A stretch of 64,000 nt of DNA. Origin: Streptomyces albus subsp. albus. GTDB taxonomy: Bacteria > Actinomycetota > Actinomycetes > Streptomycetales > Streptomycetaceae. The stretch covers positions 62,001-126,000 of the forward strand of contig NZ_JODR01000020.1 of assembly GCF_000725885.1 (NCBI RefSeq). The letters are read 5' to 3'. The number at the start of each line of letters is the position of its first letter. Within the stretch, counting starts at the first letter, position 1. Made by a program: the position numbers and the translations under genes. This document shows positions 61,707 through 64,000 of this stretch, in pieces. The notes under the pieces are model-generated. The model was given only the letters and a program-made list of their open reading frames with translations, ran no database searches and was not told the DNA's origin.

Positions 61707-63005
61707 ATGTCGGCTGAATCCCCCCTCATCCAGAGCCTGCGCACGGCGGTGGCCGCCGCGCCCCAGGACGTACCGCTGCGGCTGCACCTCGCCCAACTGC
61801 TCCTGGAAGCGGGCGCGGCCGACGCCGCCGTCGCCGAAGCAGCCGTGGCCCTGCAGCACGCGCCCGGGGACCCACAGGCCCGCGCGCTGATGGCCCGGGC
61901 GATGGGGACCACGGCACCCGGAACCGCGACGCCTGCGCCCGTGAACCCCGCGGCCTCGACGCCCGCGCCCGCAGCGCCCGCATCCTCTACGCCCGCGCCG
62001 CAGCGCGGATTCGACTGGAAGGCCGCCGAGGAACAGATCGGCGACGCCGTCCCGCCGCGCTTCGTCGAACCGGAGGCCCCCCTCACCGAGGACGGCAGCG
62101 GTGACCCCGGCGACGCCGCCGCGTGGGACGTCGAGGTCCCCGGCGCGGTGCGCCTTGCCGACGTCGGCGGCCTGCAAGAGGTCAAGGACCGGCTGGAGGC
62201 GGCGTTCCTCGCCCCGCTGCGCAACCCGGAGCTGCGCCGGCTGTACGGCAAGAGCCTGCGCGGCGGACTCCTGCTGTACGGGCCTCCCGGCTGCGGCAAG
62301 ACATTCGTGGCGCGGGCCGTCGCGGGTGAACTCGGCGCCAAGTTCCTGTCGGTGTCCGTCAACGACGTCCTCGACATGTGGATCGGCAACTCCGAACGCA
62401 ACATGCACGAGGTCTTCGAGACCGCCCGGCGGCAGGCCCCGTGCGTCGTCTTCCTCGACGAACTGGACGCCCTGGGCGGCAAACGCTCACGGACCCACTC
62501 CAGCGGCATGCGCAACACCGTCAACCAGCTCCTCACCGAACTGGACGGTGTGGACGCCGCCGCCAACGAGGGCGTCTTCGTACTGGGCGCCACCAACGTC
62601 CCCTGGGACGTCGACCTCGCCCTGCGGCGCCCCGGCCGGTTCGACCGCACACTGCTGGTGCTGCCGCCCGACGCGCCGGCCCGCGAGGCGATCCTCCGCC
62701 ACCATCTGCGCGACCGTCCCATCGAGAACGTCGAGCTGGGCAAGCTGGTGAAGCTCACCGAGGGCTTCTCCGGGGCGGACCTTGCGCACCTGTGCGAGTC
62801 GGCCGCCGAGAGCGCCCTGCTCGACTCGGCCCGCACCGGCACCGTCCGCATGATCGGCATGAAGGACCTGCTCGGCGCGGCCAAGCAGCTCACCCCCTCC
62901 ACCGAGCCGTGGTTCGCCTCCGCCCGCAACGTGGCGCTGTACGCGAACGAGGGCGGCCAGTACGACGACCTCGTCGCCTACCTGAAGAGGAAGCGCAGGC
63001 TGTGA
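61707..63005 (+). CDS. AAA+ ATPase with N-terminal TPR segment (FtsH/VPS4-like AAA core)
   Basis: 432 residues. Residues about 5-65 are TPR-like helices (LRLHLAQLLLEAGAADAAVAEAAVALQ), then a Pro/Ala-rich linker, then one classical AAA domain: LADVGGLQEVKDRL, Walker A GPPGCGKTF, Walker B VVFLDELDAL, sensor/arginine finger region LGATNVPWDVDLALRRPGRFDR. Similar to CDC48/VPS4-type unfoldases but with no protease or N-domain. TACAGT lies 7 nt before ATG 61707, suggesting a leaderless transcript. The next gene's GTG overlaps its stop, so the pair works together. Confidence 0.9.
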   Translation: MSAESPLIQSLRTAVAAAPQDVPLRLHLAQLLLEAGAADAAVAEAAVALQHAPGDPQARALMARAMGTTAPGTATPAPVNPAASTPAPAAPASSTPAPQRGFDWKAAEEQIGDAVPPRFVEPEAPLTEDGSGDPGDAAAWDVEVPGAVRLADVGGLQEVKDRLEAAFLAPLRNPELRRLYGKSLRGGLLLYGPPGCGKTFVARAVAGELGAKFLSVSVNDVLDMWIGNSERNMHEVFETARRQAPCVVFLDELDALGGKRSRTHSSGMRNTVNQLLTELDGVDAAANEGVFVLGATNVPWDVDLALRRPGRFDRTLLVLPPDAPAREAILRHHLRDRPIENVELGKLVKLTEGFSGADLAHLCESAAESALLDSARTGTVRMIGMKDLLGAAKQLTPSTEPWFASARNVALYANEGGQYDDLVAYLKRKRRL

Positions 63006-64000
63006 ACACCGACCAGGACCAGTCCGTCGACCGGGCCACAGCCCTCATCGACCTCAAGCGGTACGAGGAAGCCGCCGCCGTGCTGGCCCACCGGATCGCC
63101 GAGGCACCGCAGGACGTCAGCGCCTGGCTGGAGATGGCCCGCTGCCACCTGGGGGCCGGCGAGCACCAGCGGGCCCTGGAGGCGGCCGACGAGGTGCTGC
63201 GGCTCGACCCGAAGCAGCCGGGCGCGTTCATCTACCGCTCCACCGCACTGCGGGGCCTGCACCGCATGGAGGACGCCGAGGCAGCCCTGCGCGAGGCGGT
63301 CCGGCTCGCCCCCCACTACCACCGCCCCTACGCGCTGCTCGCCGAGGTCCTCGCCTTCCGGGCCGGCCGGCTGCGCCAGCAGCCGGCGCGGGACGCGGCC
63401 GACGCGCTCTCCCGGCAGCACCAGGCGTCCGTCCTGCTGGAGGAGGCATCCCAGCTGGCCCAGGAGGGCATCCGGCTGGGTCCCGACGATGTCGCGGCCT
63501 ACATGAGTGCCTGGAAGGTCGCGGGAGTCGACGGCAACCACACGGTCACCGACCAGCTGGAGAAGGAGATCCTGCGGATCGACCCGCAGCACCCCTTCGC
63601 CCTGGCGCAGCAGACCCGGAAGGCAGCGAACACCCCGGGGACGCGGGCGGCCGACGCGGCCGATCTGGTCGCCGACGCGCTCACGGCGGACCCCGCCTCC
63701 CCGGACATGCAGCGCGAACTGGACAGCGCCACCTACCGTCTGCTGCGCGGCACCCGCTGGCTGGCCCTGCTCTGCCTGCTGTTCACCGCCGTCGGCCTCG
63801 ATCTGGCCTTCGCCCCCGAGGACCGGGCGCCGGACCCGCTGCCCCTGTCGCTCGGACAGCGGCTGTGGGACGTGCTGCTGCTGGTCCCCGTGTGGGTGTT
63901 CGGGGCGCTGCTGCGCTACCGCAGGCGGCGTCGCGGCGTGCGGCTCAACGTACGGTCCCTGCTGCGCCGCGACGGCTGGGCCCGCCTGGCCGTCGGCCAC
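63002..64000 (+). CDS. TPR-repeat membrane protein (runs off the right edge)
   Basis: 333 codons visible and still open at 64000. Residues about 10-240 consist of TPR repeats (ALIDLKRYEEAAAVLAHRIA, ALEAADEVLRLDPKQPGAFI, AEAALREAVRLAPHYHRPYA). Two membrane helices follow (WLALLCLLFTAVGLDLAF, LWDVLLLVPVWVFGALL) and then a basic cytosolic stretch. GTG 63002 overlaps the AAA+ gene stop. Probably anchors or recruits clients for the AAA+ partner at the membrane. Confidence 0.85.
   Translation, partial: MNTDQDQSVDRATALIDLKRYEEAAAVLAHRIAEAPQDVSAWLEMARCHLGAGEHQRALEAADEVLRLDPKQPGAFIYRSTALRGLHRMEDAEAALREAVRLAPHYHRPYALLAEVLAFRAGRLRQQPARDAADALSRQHQASVLLEEASQLAQEGIRLGPDDVAAYMSAWKVAGVDGNHTVTDQLEKEILRIDPQHPFALAQQTRKAANTPGTRAADAADLVADALTADPASPDMQRELDSATYRLLRGTRWLALLCLLFTAVGLDLAFAPEDRAPDPLPLSLGQRLWDVLLLVPVWVFGALLRYRRRRRGVRLNVRSLLRRDGWARLAVGH

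Noticed and set aside
1..64000. tRNA, rRNA, insertion sequences, attachment sites
   Set aside because: No clover-leaf-like conserved stretches, transposase motifs or long terminal repeats were noticed by eye; a tRNAscan/ISfinder run would be decisive.

Overview
High GC content with strong third-position GC bias, many GTG starts, 4-nt gene overlaps and the families present (FCD/GntR, LysR, MarR and TetR regulators, DUF4232 lipoprotein, XRE proteins, FUR-type boxes) point to a Streptomyces-like actinomycete. The window is chromosomal and contains about 38 genes. No rRNA, tRNA, CRISPR array or insertion sequence was seen.

Left flank (1-24000) is ordinary accessory metabolism. It holds a truncated aminoglycoside-phosphotransferase-like gene, a SulP/STAS remnant, an SDR-manA pair, a PLP decarboxylase, a CynX/NimT transporter and an FCD/GntR regulator. 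It also holds a lipoprotein, a LysR-dpaL-LysE locus, a DUF4232 lipoprotein, a membrane-anchored XRE protein, a TetR gene with its operator on its own start codon, a quinone-oxidoreductase/AraC pair, a DUF6314 gene, and an enoyl-CoA hydratase/acyl-CoA synthetase/MFS operon divergent from a LysR regulator.

Centre (24095-59356) is one metallophore biosynthetic gene cluster of about 35 kb. A leftward operon encodes a peptide/nickel/opine-type ABC importer (binding lipoprotein, two permeases, fused double ATPase). From the same 374-bp divergent promoter a rightward operon runs: type II thioesterase, salicylate synthase, thiazolinyl reductase, VOC protein, NRPS-1 (docking-Cy-A[MT]-T-TE), two YbtP/YbtQ-like ABC half-transporters, a saccharopine-dehydrogenase-like reductase, a stand-alone tandem methyltransferase-like protein, an asparagine-synthetase-like amidotransferase, a P450, salicyl-AMP ligase, a second P450 and NRPS-2 (ArCP-Cy-A-T-Cy-A-T). 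The logic is: chorismate to salicylate, loading onto the ArCP of NRPS-2, two cyclised residues (the first Thr/Cys-ambiguous, the second Cys), transfer to NRPS-1 for a third cyclised Cys, tailoring and release.

The divergent promoter carries two FUR-family 7-1-7 palindromes, each placed over a candidate promoter. In Streptomyces this pattern suggests Zur (zinc) rather than DmdR1 (iron) control. With the Cnt/Dpp-like importer, the cluster looks like a zincophore system related in plan to coelibactin and pyochelin/yersiniabactin, but with unusual extras (tandem trans-MT protein, AsnB, VOC protein, opine/saccharopine-type reductase).

Right flank (59400-64000): ribonuclease HI, a MarR-methyltransferase operon with a perfect MarR palindrome, and a TPR-AAA+ ATPase coupled to a TPR membrane protein that runs off the window.
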